Assembly (NCBI GenBank): GCA_902587165.1
Contig: CACIKF010000002.1
Location: forward strand, 186,001 to 250,000
Direction of reading: 5' to 3'
DNA: 64,000 nt
Source of the DNA: Puniceicoccaceae bacterium
GTDB lineage: Bacteria; Verrucomicrobiota; Verrucomicrobiia; Opitutales; Coraliomargaritaceae
Below, piece after piece: positions 36,684-47,252 of this stretch. The first letter of the stretch is position 1; each line of letters opens with the position of its first letter. Below the pieces are notes generated by a model. That model made no database searches. It worked only from the letters and a program-made list of their open reading frames with translations, and was not told the origin of the DNA. A program made the translations under genes and the position numbers.

Positions 36684-37235
36684 ATGTCCAATCCATCCGA
36701 GCACTTAGGGCTTTTGCTTATCGATTTTCAAGACGTCTTCCTTAAAGAGATTCCAGATCGGGAGCGATTGCTAAAACGGAGCACTTTCGCCCTGAAAGCT
36801 GCTGAGCTGCTTGGCGTATCCGTCGCCGTGACGGAGCAAATTCCCGAAAAACTAGGCGCAACGACCGAAGTCTTACGTAGCTATTGGGACGTCAATACGC
36901 TCGTTTTCGGCAAGAGCGCTTTCTCCGCATTCGAAGCCGAAGGCCTGAATCGATGGATAGAAAGTAAGCAGATCGATCACTTGCTCCTGGCGGGCATCGA
37001 AACCTCTATCTGTATCTATCAAACCGCACTCCAAGCCCTCAGCGCGGATATCGGCGTCACCCTATTGAGCGACTGCATCAGCGAACGCCGCCTTGAAGAC
37101 CGAGCCCCCGTGCTGGAGCAATTACTTTCCATGGATGCACACATCCTACCTAGCGAAACGATTTTTTACAGCCTACTTGGGAGCGCTGAACATCCAAAGT
37201 TTCGTGAATTTAATGAGCTGGTAAAGGAGTCGTAA
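36684..37235 (+). CDS. Isochorismatase-family cysteine hydrolase
   Basis: The 183-residue Rossmann-like protein has the Asp of LGLLLIDFQDVF near residue 12, the Lys region VTEQIPEKLG near residue 50, and the catalytic Cys in HLLLAGIETSICIYQTALQA near residue 112. These fit the YcaC/isochorismatase superfamily, hydrolysing amides or enol ethers of unknown identity. The gene follows the phosphoesterase by 103 bp and converges on tonB with 9 bp between stops. Confidence 0.84.
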   Translation: MSNPSEHLGLLLIDFQDVFLKEIPDRERLLKRSTFALKAAELLGVSVAVTEQIPEKLGATTEVLRSYWDVNTLVFGKSAFSAFEAEGLNRWIESKQIDHLLLAGIETSICIYQTALQALSADIGVTLLSDCISERRLEDRAPVLEQLLSMDAHILPSETIFYSLLGSAEHPKFREFNELVKES

Positions 37236-37244
37236 TTAGCGCCC

Positions 37245-37976
37245 CTACTGCCCCATGCGGAACGGTTGGCTAAATTGAAGCGGCTGACCTGTCGGAGTCG
37301 GTCCCGCTGAGGAAGCATTGCGGAAGGCGGTCAGAATAGATTGGTCGTAGGCCTTATTGCCCGAGCCACGACGTAGTCTTACATTTGTGATCTGTCCAGA
37401 AGAGGACACATCGAAGACGACTTCAGCTAAGAGGCTTACGCCAGCCAGTTGTGCAGGCTTCACCCACGCAGCGTCGATGCGCGAGCGTAGGCGAGAGCTG
37501 TAACTAGCGAGCGCGGACATCTGCTGGGGCGAGAGTTGCGGGCTGGGAATAGTCGATGAGGAAGTTCGCGGGATAATCAATTTGGGCACGTCGATTTGAT
37601 GCACACTGATGTCTGGGCGTGGTGCAACAGGGCGCGGTTTGGGCTTATCCTTAGGGTGCTCTTTGGTGAAATCTCGGTAATCTATGATCTGCGGCTTGGG
37701 CGGCGGCTTTTCTTTAGGGCGCGGTGTCGGCACCGATGGCTTGGGGATATTGACTTTCGGCACCGGCGGTAACTTTACTGTAGCTTGCTCCACAGGCGGT
37801 TGTGGTGCCGCTTGCTGCGATTGACTCTCCTCGCTCGGCGGATCGACCATCTCGAAGACATGTGGCTTTTCCTTTGGTTTAAATGCTTGAACGATCGTCA
37901 CTAGAAACAAAGCCAGCAAGACCACTAGGTGAAGGATCACCGAGGTCCAGAAGGGGTGGTCTTTGGGGATTTTCAT
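37245..37976 (-). CDS. tonB: TonB-family energy transducer
   Basis: Links proton-motive force to outer-membrane receptors. The 243-residue product has one N-terminal membrane helix (SVILHLVVLLALFLVTIVQA), a long Pro/Lys-rich spacer at about residues 40-125, and a C-terminal TonB domain at about residues 160-243 (LAEVVFDVSSSGQITNVRLR and AYDQSILTAFRNASS). The gene lies downstream of exbB and exbD in the same operon. No TonB-dependent receptor is in the window. Confidence 0.9.
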   Translation of the reverse strand: MKIPKDHPFWTSVILHLVVLLALFLVTIVQAFKPKEKPHVFEMVDPPSEESQSQQAAPQPPVEQATVKLPPVPKVNIPKPSVPTPRPKEKPPPKPQIIDYRDFTKEHPKDKPKPRPVAPRPDISVHQIDVPKLIIPRTSSSTIPSPQLSPQQMSALASYSSRLRSRIDAAWVKPAQLAGVSLLAEVVFDVSSSGQITNVRLRRGSGNKAYDQSILTAFRNASSAGPTPTGQPLQFSQPFRMGQ

Positions 37977-38044
37977 GTAAGTCGCACAAGCTTCAAGCTT
38001 ATAATAGTGACAGAACAGATAGGAACCCCATAGCTACCATTTCC

Positions 38045-38458
38045 TTACTTTACTTTAGTGTCTAAACTAATCTTGGAGAGCTTTCGCTGCTTAATCATAT
38101 CCACGACGGTGATGACGTTTTGGTAAGGCAGCTGGGCATCGGCACGAATACTCAGCACGGGTGGCGCGGGATCCATCGCCATGGTGTCGAGCAGGTCAGC
38201 GAGCTGCTGCTCCGAGACCTGACCTTCGCCCCAGTAGTAAGCACCCGCTTGGTCGATGGAGATCGATTGAAAATCTTCGCGGTCTTCAGCCTGCGTTTTG
38301 GCGGCTTCGACAGGCAGGTTCAACTCGACCGTCTGCTCCAGTAGTGGCGTGGTGATCATAAAGATAATCAACAAAGCAAAGGCTAAGTCGATCAAGGGAG
38401 TGACGTTAATCTCGGTCAAAGCAGAGAGCCGGTCTTTACGATGGAATTTACGAGCCAC
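38045..38458 (-). CDS. exbD: ExbD/TolR-family biopolymer transport protein
   Basis: Proton-channel partner in the Ton motor. The 137-residue protein opens with basic residues and has a single membrane helix containing the essential Asp: NVTPLIDLAFALLIIFMIT. The C-terminal periplasmic domain ends with QNVITVVDMIKQRKLSKISL, a typical ExbD/TolR close. It lies 29 bp downstream of exbB and 68 bp upstream of tonB. Confidence 0.93.
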   Translation of the reverse strand: MARKFHRKDRLSALTEINVTPLIDLAFALLIIFMITTPLLEQTVELNLPVEAAKTQAEDREDFQSISIDQAGAYYWGEGQVSEQQLADLLDTMAMDPAPPVLSIRADAQLPYQNVITVVDMIKQRKLSKISLDTKVK

Positions 38459-38487
38459 AGATCGAATTGTGAAGAGCGAGTGGTGAA

Positions 38488-39219
38488 TTAGCCATGTGCA
38501 GCGGCTTGGGCTTCGAGCTCGATGCGATCGGCGGCGGTGCTAGCAAAGTTCTCTAGCTCGACCACTGCGATCTTGGTATTTTGCAAGAGATAGTTGTAGC
38601 CGAAGACCGAAGGAATGGCGACGACGAGACCAGCCACAGTGGTGAGCAGAGCTCCCGACACACCAGGAGCGAGACTTTGAAGACTAGCCGAACCAGCACC
38701 AGCCATTCCGCCAAAGGCATCCATCACGCCCCAGACAGTACCAAGTAGGCCAAGGAAGGGTGCCCCCGTTACGATCGAACCGAGGACCACCATCTTCGAT
38801 TCATAGCGGATAATTTGCTCGGCTACACTTCGCTGTAGTGCATTTTCGACATGTCCCATGCGGAGCGTCGCACGGTGTGGGTCGTTGTCACTGAGGTTGC
38901 TGCCGTAACGGTGGAAAGCTTCTAAGGCTTCACGAACGATATTGTAATAGGGGCCAGCCCCTTTACCTGGACGCTCTGGATCGAGCGCGATAAGGTGCGA
39001 CTCTTTAGACAGCAGGCGTTCGTAGCGTTGGTTTTGTGAACGTAGCTTAGATAGATCGAGGTATTTGCCAAGCATGACCGTCCAGGCGACGATACTAAAG
39101 AGAGCTAGGATAAAGATAACGACTTTACCTGCAAAGTTTGACTGCGCGAAATAAGTGAAGACATTGGCGCCTGAAGCGGCCTGAAAGAGGAGAGAATCGA
39201 AGGCAAAAGTAAGGCTCAT
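38488..39219 (-). CDS. exbB: ExbB/TolQ-family motor protein
   Basis: The pentameric channel subunit of the Ton motor. I use the ATG at 39219, which gives 243 residues and leaves 141 bp to the divergent arsR gene. There are three membrane helices at about residues 30-48, 135-160 and 180-205, with the conserved channel pattern APFLGLLGTVWGVMDAFGGM and ALLTTVAGLVVAIPSVFGYN. Such modules drive TonB-dependent uptake of iron chelates, polysaccharides or cobalamin; the cargo here is unknown. Confidence 0.92.
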   Translation of the reverse strand: MSLTFAFDSLLFQAASGANVFTYFAQSNFAGKVVIFILALFSIVAWTVMLGKYLDLSKLRSQNQRYERLLSKESHLIALDPERPGKGAGPYYNIVREALEAFHRYGSNLSDNDPHRATLRMGHVENALQRSVAEQIIRYESKMVVLGSIVTGAPFLGLLGTVWGVMDAFGGMAGAGSASLQSLAPGVSGALLTTVAGLVVAIPSVFGYNYLLQNTKIAVVELENFASTAADRIELEAQAAAHG

Positions 39220-39322
39220 TACAAAAAAGATATAGTCATTAATAATACAGACCCCAGTAAACCACATCCGTTCAAAAAGCTTCCAGCTTTAAAATGGAAT
39301 TGTGAATAAGAATTATATACTA

Positions 39323-39352
39323 TTGACAATATATACTAAAATTAGTATATAT
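39323..39352 (+). promoter_or_regulatory. Promoter and palindromic operator of the arsenic operon
   Basis: A consensus -35 hexamer TTGACA (39323-39328) is followed by exactly 17 bp and a -10 hexamer TATATA (39346-39351). Between and over them lies a perfect inverted repeat of 11-bp arms, ATATATACTAA and TTAGTATATAT, with a 2-bp centre (39329-39352). A half-site ATATACTA repeats just upstream (39315-39322). This is where an ArsR dimer would be expected to block RNA polymerase. Expected transcription start is near 39357-39359, only 2-4 bp before the arsR ATG, so the transcript should be leaderless or nearly so. Confidence 0.85.
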
Positions 39353-39360
39353 CATACATA

Positions 39361-39744
39361 ATGGAAGCTAGCGAGATTTATAAGTGCATCGCCGACCCTC
39401 AGAGGCTGCGTATCCTCAACCTCCTTGAGGCAGGTCCGCTTTGTGTTTGCCACATGCAAGAAATATTAGAGGTGCCCCAAGTGAAGATGTCGAAACAGCT
39501 CTCCTCCATGAAGCAACTTGGCCTACTGAAGGCACATAGAGAAGGCACCTGGATGATCTACAAACTAGTAGATCCAGTCGAGGGGCTCATCACTGCCAAC
39601 TTATGCTATTTACGCGAGGCTGCATGCGCTGAATGCAACCAACTACAGCGCGATCTTACAAAACGTGAAAAGTTAATCCTAAAAGTCACCAAAATCGATA
39701 ACGATTGCCCGCAAGAAGTCTGCCAGCAGATCACTTGTTGTTAA
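39361..39744 (+). CDS. arsR: ArsR-family arsenic-responsive repressor
   Basis: Winged-helix repressor that releases DNA on binding As(III)/Sb(III). In the 127-residue product the metal-site motif [11 protein letters not shown] puts Cys 28 and Cys 30 in the helix equivalent to the ELCVCD site of E. coli-type ArsR. The DNA-recognition region is [20 protein letters not shown]. The C-terminal third adds more cysteines (Cys 82, 89, 92, 116, 121, 126 and 127), ending in CC. No Shine-Dalgarno sequence precedes the ATG. It heads an operon with four genes behind it on the same strand. Confidence 0.95.
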   Translation: MEASEIYKCIADPQRLRILNLLEAGPLCVCHMQEILEVPQVKMSKQLSSMKQLGLLKAHREGTWMIYKLVDPVEGLITANLCYLREAACAECNQLQRDLTKREKLILKVTKIDNDCPQEVCQQITCC

Positions 39745-39759
39745 CCAAATCAAAAAAAT

Positions 39760-39930
39760 ATGCGCACTGAAAACACGAATCAGAAAGAAGACCCTGCCCC
39801 TCAAAAGAAGGGCTTTTTCACCCGCATCTTCACTAAGATAGATAACAGCATGAAAGTTAAAGCGGACGAAGCTGCCAAAAATCAATGCTGTAGCGAAGAC
39901 AACGACGGCAAAGGCGGAAAGTGCTGCTAA
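39760..39930 (+). CDS. Small Cys-rich protein in the arsenic operon
   Basis: An intact 56-codon frame fills the gap between arsR and the permease gene (15 bp after arsR, 29 bp before the permease). It encodes a polar, highly charged peptide (MRTENTNQKEDPAPQKKGFF, then TRIFTKIDNSMKVKADEAAK) ending in NQCCSEDNDGKGGKCC, so two Cys pairs at the C-terminus. There is no membrane segment or signal peptide. The paired cysteines suggest binding of As(III) or another soft metal, either as a chaperone or as a partner of the permease. The function is inferred from context. The same CC ending occurs in the neighbouring ArsR. Confidence 0.7.
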   Translation: MRTENTNQKEDPAPQKKGFFTRIFTKIDNSMKVKADEAAKNQCCSEDNDGKGGKCC

Positions 39931-39959
39931 GGCAGGACCCAATACTCTGGCTATAGTCT

Positions 39960-40913
<954 letters not shown>

Positions 40914-40927
40914 CAACAAACAAGATC

Positions 40928-41365
40928 ATGCCCAAACCAAAAGTTCTCATTCTCTGCACAGGAAACTCGTGCCGCAGCCACATGGCTGAAGGTATCTTAC
41001 GCGCCGCCGCAGGTGACCTCTTCGAGGTGTTTAGCGCGGGGTCCAAACCAAAAGGTGCGGTACATCCACTCGCGCTCGAAGCGCTCAAAGAAATCGGCAT
41101 CGACGCCAGCCATCATACCTCCGACCATCTCGACATCTACCTTGATCAAGGTATCACTACGGTGATCACCGTCTGCGGGAATGCGGACCAAGCCTGCCCA
41201 ACCTTTCCCGAGATGGTGAATCGCTACCACTGGGGCTTTGAAGACCCGCCCCATGCCCAGCGTGAGGATGAGAGCGAACTCGACGCCTTTCGCCGCATCC
41301 GCGATGAGATCAAACTAGTCTTCGAGGCCTACGCTGCGGGTTACCGAGAAGCCGTGAGCGCTTAG
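40928..41365 (+). CDS. arsC: Arsenate reductase, thioredoxin-coupled type
   Basis: Reduces arsenate to arsenite via a Cys cascade recycled by thioredoxin. The 145-residue low-molecular-weight-phosphatase-fold protein starts with the P-loop [19 protein letters not shown] (catalytic Cys 10, Cys 15, Arg 16). The relay pair is Cys 83 and Cys 90 in [14 protein letters not shown], matching Cys 82 and Cys 89 of the plasmid pI258 enzyme. [14 protein letters not shown] carries the conserved Asp-Pro. It lies 14 bp behind the permease. Confidence 0.96.
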   Translation: MPKPKVLILCTGNSCRSHMAEGILRAAAGDLFEVFSAGSKPKGAVHPLALEALKEIGIDASHHTSDHLDIYLDQGITTVITVCGNADQACPTFPEMVNRYHWGFEDPPHAQREDESELDAFRRIRDEIKLVFEAYAAGYREAVSA

Positions 41366-41377
41366 AACTTTCAAACC

Positions 41378-42043
41378 ATGAAAAATGCACTCCTCGCCGA
41401 GTTTATCGGCACCTTTTTCCTCTATCTAATGATCGGGATGTGTGTGACGCCACCTGCCGCCGCAGGTGTGGCCGTTCCCCTGGCAATCGGTGTGGGACTC
41501 GCTGCATTGGTCTACTCTTGTGGGCATCTCTCAAAAGCTCATTTTAACCCAGCCACAACGATCGCCTACGCCACGGCAGGCACCCATACATTCAAGAAAT
41601 CCGTCCCCTACATATTAGTCATCTTTGCTGGGGCCCTTTCCTCTGCAGTCTGCCTCATGATCCTAAGCCCTGAGGGCCTCGAAAAAGTGTACCCCCTAGA
41701 AATTGACCGCACGAAAGTCATCCTAGCGGAATTCCTTTTCACCTTTGTGCTGATGTGGGTGATCCTCAATGTCGCCATCGCTAAAGGCACTGCGGGTAAC
41801 GAATTCTACGGCATCGCAATCGGTGCCATCGTTGCAGCGGGCGCCTATGCCGTCGGTCCCCTATCCTTCGCCGCCTTCAATCCGGCAGTGACCATCGCGC
41901 TTTGCATCAACGGCTTTCTACCTTGGAGCGCCCTACCCCTTTATTGGATCACACAAGCAGTCGCCGCATTCACTGCTGGAATGCTCTTCAAAAGAATGAA
42001 GGTCACCAAGGAAGACGAACTTAGCGGCAAGCCCTGGAACTAG
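41378..42043 (+). CDS. Aquaporin-family channel of the arsenic operon
   Basis: A 221-residue MIP channel with six helices and two NPA half-helices, HFNPAT (N57) and AFNPAV (N168). The residue after the second NPA is Val 171, where water- and glycerol-conducting aquaporins have the selectivity-filter Arg; the glycerol-channel Asp is also missing. This wider, less polar filter fits a channel for neutral As(OH)3 or methylarsenicals, as in AqpS-type channels linked to arsR and arsC in rhizobia. Arsenite made by ArsC could leave down its gradient through it. It overlaps the 3' end of ribE by 4 bp on the opposite strand. Confidence 0.88.
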   Translation: MKNALLAEFIGTFFLYLMIGMCVTPPAAAGVAVPLAIGVGLAALVYSCGHLSKAHFNPATTIAYATAGTHTFKKSVPYILVIFAGALSSAVCLMILSPEGLEKVYPLEIDRTKVILAEFLFTFVLMWVILNVAIAKGTAGNEFYGIAIGAIVAAGAYAVGPLSFAAFNPAVTIALCINGFLPWSALPLYWITQAVAAFTAGMLFKRMKVTKEDELSGKPWN

Positions 42044-42633
42044 TCTTTCGGCGCGAAGAGCTTCTCCACGTATTTCGCGATCAGATCGAATTCCAGATTC
42101 ACCAAGTCGCCCACTTGCTTGGTGTGTAGATTGGTCACCTCCATCGTATGTGGAATCAGCCAAATGGCGAAGCTCGACTCGTCGACCTCAGCTACGGTCA
42201 GCGAAATACCATCTACAGTGATGCAGCCTTTGTGCACAACGTAGCGCAAGTTATCAGACGGAGGCTTGATCCGAAAAAAGAAGTCCTTGCCGCGCGGCTC
42301 AATCGCTTCGATCACACCCGTGCCATCGACATGACCAGAGACAAAGTGCCCGCCCATGCGGGTGCTTGGCAGGAGCGCTCTTTCCAGATTCACTTTGCCA
42401 CCTGGACCCACGCCTCCGATCGAGGTCAGGCGCTTGCTCTCTTCCAGCAGGTCGAACTCGATCCGATCTTCCGTAAAGGCGACCGCAGTCAAACAACAGC
42501 CGTTGACGGCGACACTATCGCCCATTTGAAGACCACGAGTCACCTCGTGCGCTTCCAATAGGAGGCGCCATGCGCTTTCCTTTTCTTCAAAAGAGATGAC
42601 CTTACCTGTTTCTTCGACGATTCCTGTAAACAT
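42040..42633 (-). CDS. ribE: Riboflavin synthase alpha chain
   Basis: Condenses two lumazines to riboflavin. The 197-residue protein consists of two lumazine-binding repeats: [20 protein letters not shown] with [12 protein letters not shown] in the first and [20 protein letters not shown] with [16 protein letters not shown] in the second. The rest of the rib pathway is not in the window. The gene lies directly downstream of tRNA-Arg on the same strand (18 bp), so read-through from the tRNA promoter is possible. Confidence 0.96.
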   Translation of the reverse strand: MFTGIVEETGKVISFEEKESAWRLLLEAHEVTRGLQMGDSVAVNGCCLTAVAFTEDRIEFDLLEESKRLTSIGGVGPGGKVNLERALLPSTRMGGHFVSGHVDGTGVIEAIEPRGKDFFFRIKPPSDNLRYVVHKGCITVDGISLTVAEVDESSFAIWLIPHTMEVTNLHTKQVGDLVNLEFDLIAKYVEKLFAPKD

Positions 42634-42651
42634 GCTGATGTAGGATTAAAG

Positions 42652-42726
<75 letters not shown>

Positions 42727-42858
42727 TATATAGTTGTTATATAGTAATTTACAAATAAACAACAAAAGCAGTAAAGCGTATATGCTTGAACCATTTTCTG
42801 TACACCAATGGCTGGCAAATACTCACCTCAAAACCATTGAACTTCGAGATACAGAACA

Positions 42859-44073
42859 TCAATTACCTCTAAGTTGTGCAGTAATGTCATCATAAGAATT
42901 CTGTAATTCTTTATTTATGGGTATCAATTCTGGCATCTCAATACTCATTACATCTGTAAAGGCATTATTCGCTTTCTTTACTAGCTTGATGAGATCCAAT
43001 CCCAGCGATGCAGTTTCGTAGGTATTCCATGCATAGTCTTTCTGTTTAACAGCTTCATCCTTCGCTTTTTGAACCTTCTCACGATGACTAAGCAATTCTT
43101 TTCTGTAAATTTCTATGGCTTTCATACCCATTTTATTCGTCTCAAGATTAACCCGATAAGAATCAGCATATTTTTCATCGCTTTTAATCTTCTCTTTAGT
43201 TTCGCCAATAAGCAATGACATGCTCGTGTGTATCTGGTCTAACTTAGGCAACCATTCATTGTTAACCCTATCAATGTAAAGTTGCTTTGCATATACATTA
43301 GATTCAAAAAGCAAAACGCATATACTATAATATTGTTTCATAGTTTCCAAATCATCATTAACTTCTGCCATATAATCAGTTGTTCGCTCTAACACCTGTT
43401 TGAATACTTCAATCATTGTCATCGCCTTCAATATTTCATCTCCGTCAATGCGAGAGCATAAATGTTCAATTTGCTTTGCGCTGAGAGCAGTTCCCATTTT
43501 TTGAAACTTCTCACTAATTTTTTCTTTTATTAATTTTATCCCATCATCCAGCTCGGCTATATCTTCTTCATTAATACGTTTAATTTTTTCCTCCAAGTTA
43601 GCTACTTTTCTAAAATTATTTACTTTTTTTGCGTTGATTATATCTTTTTTAACTCCAGATATCTCAATTTTTTTTAATTTAATGTCTTCCTCCAGAGTCT
43701 TAATTTTTTTAGTGTAATCTAAAATTTTGTCATCAAAGAGCATATTTTTGATGTCCTCTAGTATATCCTGAGCATCTTCTTCATAGTCACTTTTATCTTT
43801 GGATATAAATGCATCCACTGGAGCGCTTTTCTGTTCATTCCGAATCTCAATAAACTCGGGGCAGAACTTTTCTATTGCTTCAATAAGCTCTGCCGTCCTG
43901 TCAGTCTCTGCAGCAAACATATCAGAGACCCCCTGGGTCATCTTTCCGACTGTACTTTTTACATCGCTCCATTTTATCTCGCTCCATAAACTATCATTGG
44001 CTTTTTCGTCAGCGACTAGCGCCAACGCCGCAAAATAGTGTACTAGAATTATTATTTTACATGCATTCTTCAT
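42859..44073 (-). CDS. AT-rich exported coiled-coil protein, function unknown
   Basis: I do not recognise this family. I use the ATG at 44073 (MKNACKIIILVHYFAALALV), since the longer frame overlaps hisI in another reading frame. The 404-residue product has a signal peptide and is then almost wholly alpha-helical, with long charged heptad regions (KIKTLEEDIKLKKIEISGVK and AKKVNNFRKVANLEEKIKRI) rich in Lys, Glu, Asp and Ile. Codon use is clearly more A/T rich than that of any neighbour (AAA, ATA, TTT runs throughout), and the gene lies beside tRNA-Arg, so it looks horizontally acquired. It resembles helical-bundle pore-forming proteins (HBL/ClyA-like) only in general shape. Confidence 0.7.
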   Translation of the reverse strand: MKNACKIIILVHYFAALALVADEKANDSLWSEIKWSDVKSTVGKMTQGVSDMFAAETDRTAELIEAIEKFCPEFIEIRNEQKSAPVDAFISKDKSDYEEDAQDILEDIKNMLFDDKILDYTKKIKTLEEDIKLKKIEISGVKKDIINAKKVNNFRKVANLEEKIKRINEEDIAELDDGIKLIKEKISEKFQKMGTALSAKQIEHLCSRIDGDEILKAMTMIEVFKQVLERTTDYMAEVNDDLETMKQYYSICVLLFESNVYAKQLYIDRVNNEWLPKLDQIHTSMSLLIGETKEKIKSDEKYADSYRVNLETNKMGMKAIEIYRKELLSHREKVQKAKDEAVKQKDYAWNTYETASLGLDLIKLVKKANNAFTDVMSIEMPELIPINKELQNSYDDITAQLRGN

Positions 44074-44158
44074 AATAAGGTTAATGGTTTTCAGATAAAA
44101 CATTCGTGGCTGCGTGGAGACGGTCAACGCGAAAACGCTTGAGGGATTGCTCTTAATC

Positions 44159-44584
44159 TTAGTCCTGCGCCTCGTTAACAAACTCGAGCGAGCCGTCTTC
44201 TTTGATGCGGCGATAATAGCATCCTGCGCGAGCGATGCCCGCCTGGTCCCTGGTGTGGCAGGCACCTTTGCCTGCGGGGGTGACTTTATAAAGAATCGAG
44301 TTTTGCTCACAGTTCACATAGATGCCTTCAATTTTAAGGTAATCGCCGCTGGTCTTACCTTTGATCCACAATTCGTTACGGCTTGTGCTCCAGAAGGTCG
44401 CCATGCCACATTCGAGCGCAGTTTGTAGGGCGAGTTCGTTTGCGTAGCCTACGATCAACACTTCTCCTGTTTGGGCGTCTTGTGCGATTGCGGGCAGCAC
44501 ATCAGACTCACAATTAGCCACTTTACGTAGCTTTGCGAAATCGAGCTTGAGGACTTTGCCTTCTTCTAATTCTTCGTGCGTCAT
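44159..44584 (-). CDS. hisI: Phosphoribosyl-AMP cyclohydrolase
   Basis: Opens the adenine ring of PR-AMP in histidine synthesis. The 141-residue product is the stand-alone HisI domain: VLIVGYANELALQTALECGM, then ATFWSTSRNELWIKGKTSGD, and the zinc/magnesium part DAQ, ILYKVTPAGKGACHT. It lacks the HisE half, so pyrophosphohydrolase must be encoded elsewhere. It is divergent from tkt, with 172 bp between the start codons. Confidence 0.95.
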   Translation of the reverse strand: MTHEELEEGKVLKLDFAKLRKVANCESDVLPAIAQDAQTGEVLIVGYANELALQTALECGMATFWSTSRNELWIKGKTSGDYLKIEGIYVNCEQNSILYKVTPAGKGACHTRDQAGIARAGCYYRRIKEDGSLEFVNEAQD

Positions 44585-44756
44585 ACTTTCGGGCTAGTGG
44601 TGACTTTGACTAAAGTCGAGGTTTGAATGACTATTATGGGGTGATTTCATTGAAAGGAAATTGTTTTTTCTTCCCATTCCGCCTTGGGCAAACATGCTTT
44701 GTAGCTTTTAATTAAATAGAAGCGAGGCCTACCTAGGGCAAAACACACCTAATACC

Positions 44757-46730
44757 ATGCAAATTGAGATTCTATCCCAAGCAGCGACCCAAGCTCGTGG
44801 CCTCGCAATCGATGCAATTCATGCCTGCAGTTCTGGCCACCTTGGCCTCCCTCTAGGCTGTGCCGAAATCGGCGCGGTGCTCTACGGCGCAGGTGGTCTT
44901 CGCTATAATCCTGCAGCCCCAAAATGGCTGAACCGCGACCGCTTCGTCCTCTCTGGGGGCCACGGTTCAATGTTTCTTTACGCTTGGCTCCACATTTCGG
45001 GCTACCATCTCTCACTCGAAGAGGTAAAAAACTTTCGCCAACTCGGCTCAGAAACACCAGGTCACCCAGAGTTTGGTGACACAGTCGGCGTCGAGGCCAC
45101 CACTGGCCCCCTCGGCCAAGGTATTGGTAACGCTGTTGGCTTCGCACTCTCAGCTAAACATGCTGCTGCAAAATTTAACACCGCTGATCGCACAATCTTT
45201 GACCAGCACGTTTTCGCACTCCATGGAGACGGCTGCTTGCAAGAGGGTGTGGCTAAGGAGTGCATCGCTTTCGCGGGTCACAATAAACTCGATAACTTAA
45301 TTCTGATCTACGATTCCAACGATGTCACTCTCGACGCGATGGCAGACCAGACTCAGAGCGAGGATACACAGGCCTACTTTGCCTCTCAGGGTTGGGACGC
45401 TGTGACCATCGACGGTCACGATTTCACTGCGATCAGTGATGCTGTCACCAAGGCTAAGGCCAACGATAATGGACAGCCTAAGGTCATCATCGCGAAGACC
45501 ACTATCGGCAAGGGTATCCCTGAAGTCGAAGGCACCGCAGCCGGTCACGGTGAAGGCGGCGCAAAGTTTGCCGAAGCTGCCCGTAAGGGACTGGGCTTGC
45601 CGGAAGAGACTTTCTACGTATCCGACGAAGTGCGCGCTCACTTTGTCGATGTCGCCAAAGCGAGCGCAGCCGAATACCAAGTATGGGAAGACGAGTTCGC
45701 GGCCTGGAGCACAGCCAACCCAAAACTTGCGGCCGAGCTCAGGGGCGATCTACCAGCTGACCTCATCAGCAGTATTCCAGAATCTGATGCTGGCACTAAT
45801 GCCGCGACTCGTGCCTCCGGTGGTATTGTGATGCAGTCGGTCGCGAAATCGGTGCCTAGCCTCGTCAGTGGTTCGGCCGATCTCTACGGCTCGACTAAGA
45901 ACTATATTAAAGATGGCGGCGACTTCGGTCCCGATAACTTTGGGGGGCGTAATATCTGGTTCGGTATCCGCGAACACGGCATGGGCGCAATCTGCAACGG
46001 CATCGCTTATGACGGTATTTTTAAAGCCAGCGGAGCCACCTTTCTCGTCTTCGCCGACTACATGCGCGGTTCGATCCGCCTCGCCTCTCTCGCGAAGCTC
46101 CCCGTTACTTATATATTTACGCACGACTCCGTTGGTGTGGGCGAGGACGGCCCCACTCACCAACCAGTAGAAACAGTCAGCGGCCTACGAGTGATTCCGA
46201 ATCTCGACGTGATTCGTCCCGCAGATGCGGAGGAAACTGCTGGCGCTTTTGCCGCAGCGATGCTCCGCGATGACGGCCCCACCGCTCTGATCCTGACTCG
46301 CCAAAATGTGCCCGCCCAAGATAGCTCCACAGTCAGCGAACGCCGCCAAGGGGTGATCAAAGGTGGCTACATCGCTAAGATAGAAAGTGGAGATCTGAAA
46401 CTGATCCTCCTCGCAACTGGCTCTGAGCTACAACACGCAATGGGAGCTGCCGAACAAATCGGTGAAGGCGTACGCGTCGTTTCCCTACCTTGTTTCGAAC
46501 GATTTGAGCGTCAAAATGCCGACTACATCGAGAGCGTGTTACCAAACACTTGCACCGCTCGTGTCGCAGTGGAAGCCGGCGTCTCTAGCACATGGGGTCA
46601 ATATGTGGGCCTCACTGGAAAGACTGTCTGTATCGACCGCTTTGGCATCTCTGCTCCTGGCAATACCGTGATGGCTGAGCTTGGCATGACTGCGGACAAT
46701 GTAGCGCAAGTTGCAAAGACGCTGATCTAA
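44757..46730 (+). CDS. tkt: Transketolase
   Basis: Thiamine-diphosphate enzyme of the pentose phosphate pathway. The 657-residue protein has the N-terminal [20 protein letters not shown] block, [22 protein letters not shown]...[14 protein letters not shown], and the ThDP-binding [20 protein letters not shown] followed by [15 protein letters not shown]. The pyrimidine domain has [18 protein letters not shown] and [19 protein letters not shown], and the C-terminal domain [11 protein letters not shown]. All are standard. Confidence 0.96.
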   Translation: MQIEILSQAATQARGLAIDAIHACSSGHLGLPLGCAEIGAVLYGAGGLRYNPAAPKWLNRDRFVLSGGHGSMFLYAWLHISGYHLSLEEVKNFRQLGSETPGHPEFGDTVGVEATTGPLGQGIGNAVGFALSAKHAAAKFNTADRTIFDQHVFALHGDGCLQEGVAKECIAFAGHNKLDNLILIYDSNDVTLDAMADQTQSEDTQAYFASQGWDAVTIDGHDFTAISDAVTKAKANDNGQPKVIIAKTTIGKGIPEVEGTAAGHGEGGAKFAEAARKGLGLPEETFYVSDEVRAHFVDVAKASAAEYQVWEDEFAAWSTANPKLAAELRGDLPADLISSIPESDAGTNAATRASGGIVMQSVAKSVPSLVSGSADLYGSTKNYIKDGGDFGPDNFGGRNIWFGIREHGMGAICNGIAYDGIFKASGATFLVFADYMRGSIRLASLAKLPVTYIFTHDSVGVGEDGPTHQPVETVSGLRVIPNLDVIRPADAEETAGAFAAAMLRDDGPTALILTRQNVPAQDSSTVSERRQGVIKGGYIAKIESGDLKLILLATGSELQHAMGAAEQIGEGVRVVSLPCFERFERQNADYIESVLPNTCTARVAVEAGVSSTWGQYVGLTGKTVCIDRFGISAPGNTVMAELGMTADNVAQVAKTLI

Positions 46731-46756
46731 GCGATCAGAGATTTGATCGGTTAAGG

Positions 46757-46782
46757 TCGCCCTGCAAGGAGCGGCGTTTTTT
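46757..46782 (+). terminator. Weak candidate terminator after tkt
   Basis: About 25 bp beyond the tkt stop, CGCC and GGCG can pair around an 11-base loop and are followed by a run of six T. The stem is only 4 bp, so this is a weak candidate; the T run is the main support. Confidence 0.35.
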
Positions 46783-46797
46783 CTTATATGAGCGGAC

Positions 46798-46830
46798 AAA
46801 AAAACCGGCCACCCTGTTGGATGGCCGGTT
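46798..46830 (-). terminator. Intrinsic terminator after glnB
   Basis: On the minus strand AACCGGCCA pairs perfectly with TGGCCGGTT around a 10-base loop and is followed by seven T. It lies about 40 bp beyond the glnB stop and ends the amt-glnB unit. Confidence 0.9.
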
Positions 46831-46868
46831 CGAATTAGAAGCGCTTGCTTTAGTCAGTAGCAGAAACT

Positions 46869-47252
<384 letters not shown>

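Noticed and set aside
39220-39322. Possible Fur box ahead of exbB
   Set aside because: The A/T-rich stretch has only weak likeness to the Fur consensus and no clear palindrome apart from the ArsR one.
41378-42043. Glycerol facilitator (GlpF)
   Set aside because: The second NPA is not followed by the Arg-Asp pair of glycerol channels and the gene lies in an arsenic operon.
44074-44310. N-terminal extension of the coiled-coil gene
   Set aside because: It overlaps hisI in another frame and lacks the helical, Lys/Glu-rich character of the rest; a signal peptide begins at the ATG at 44073.
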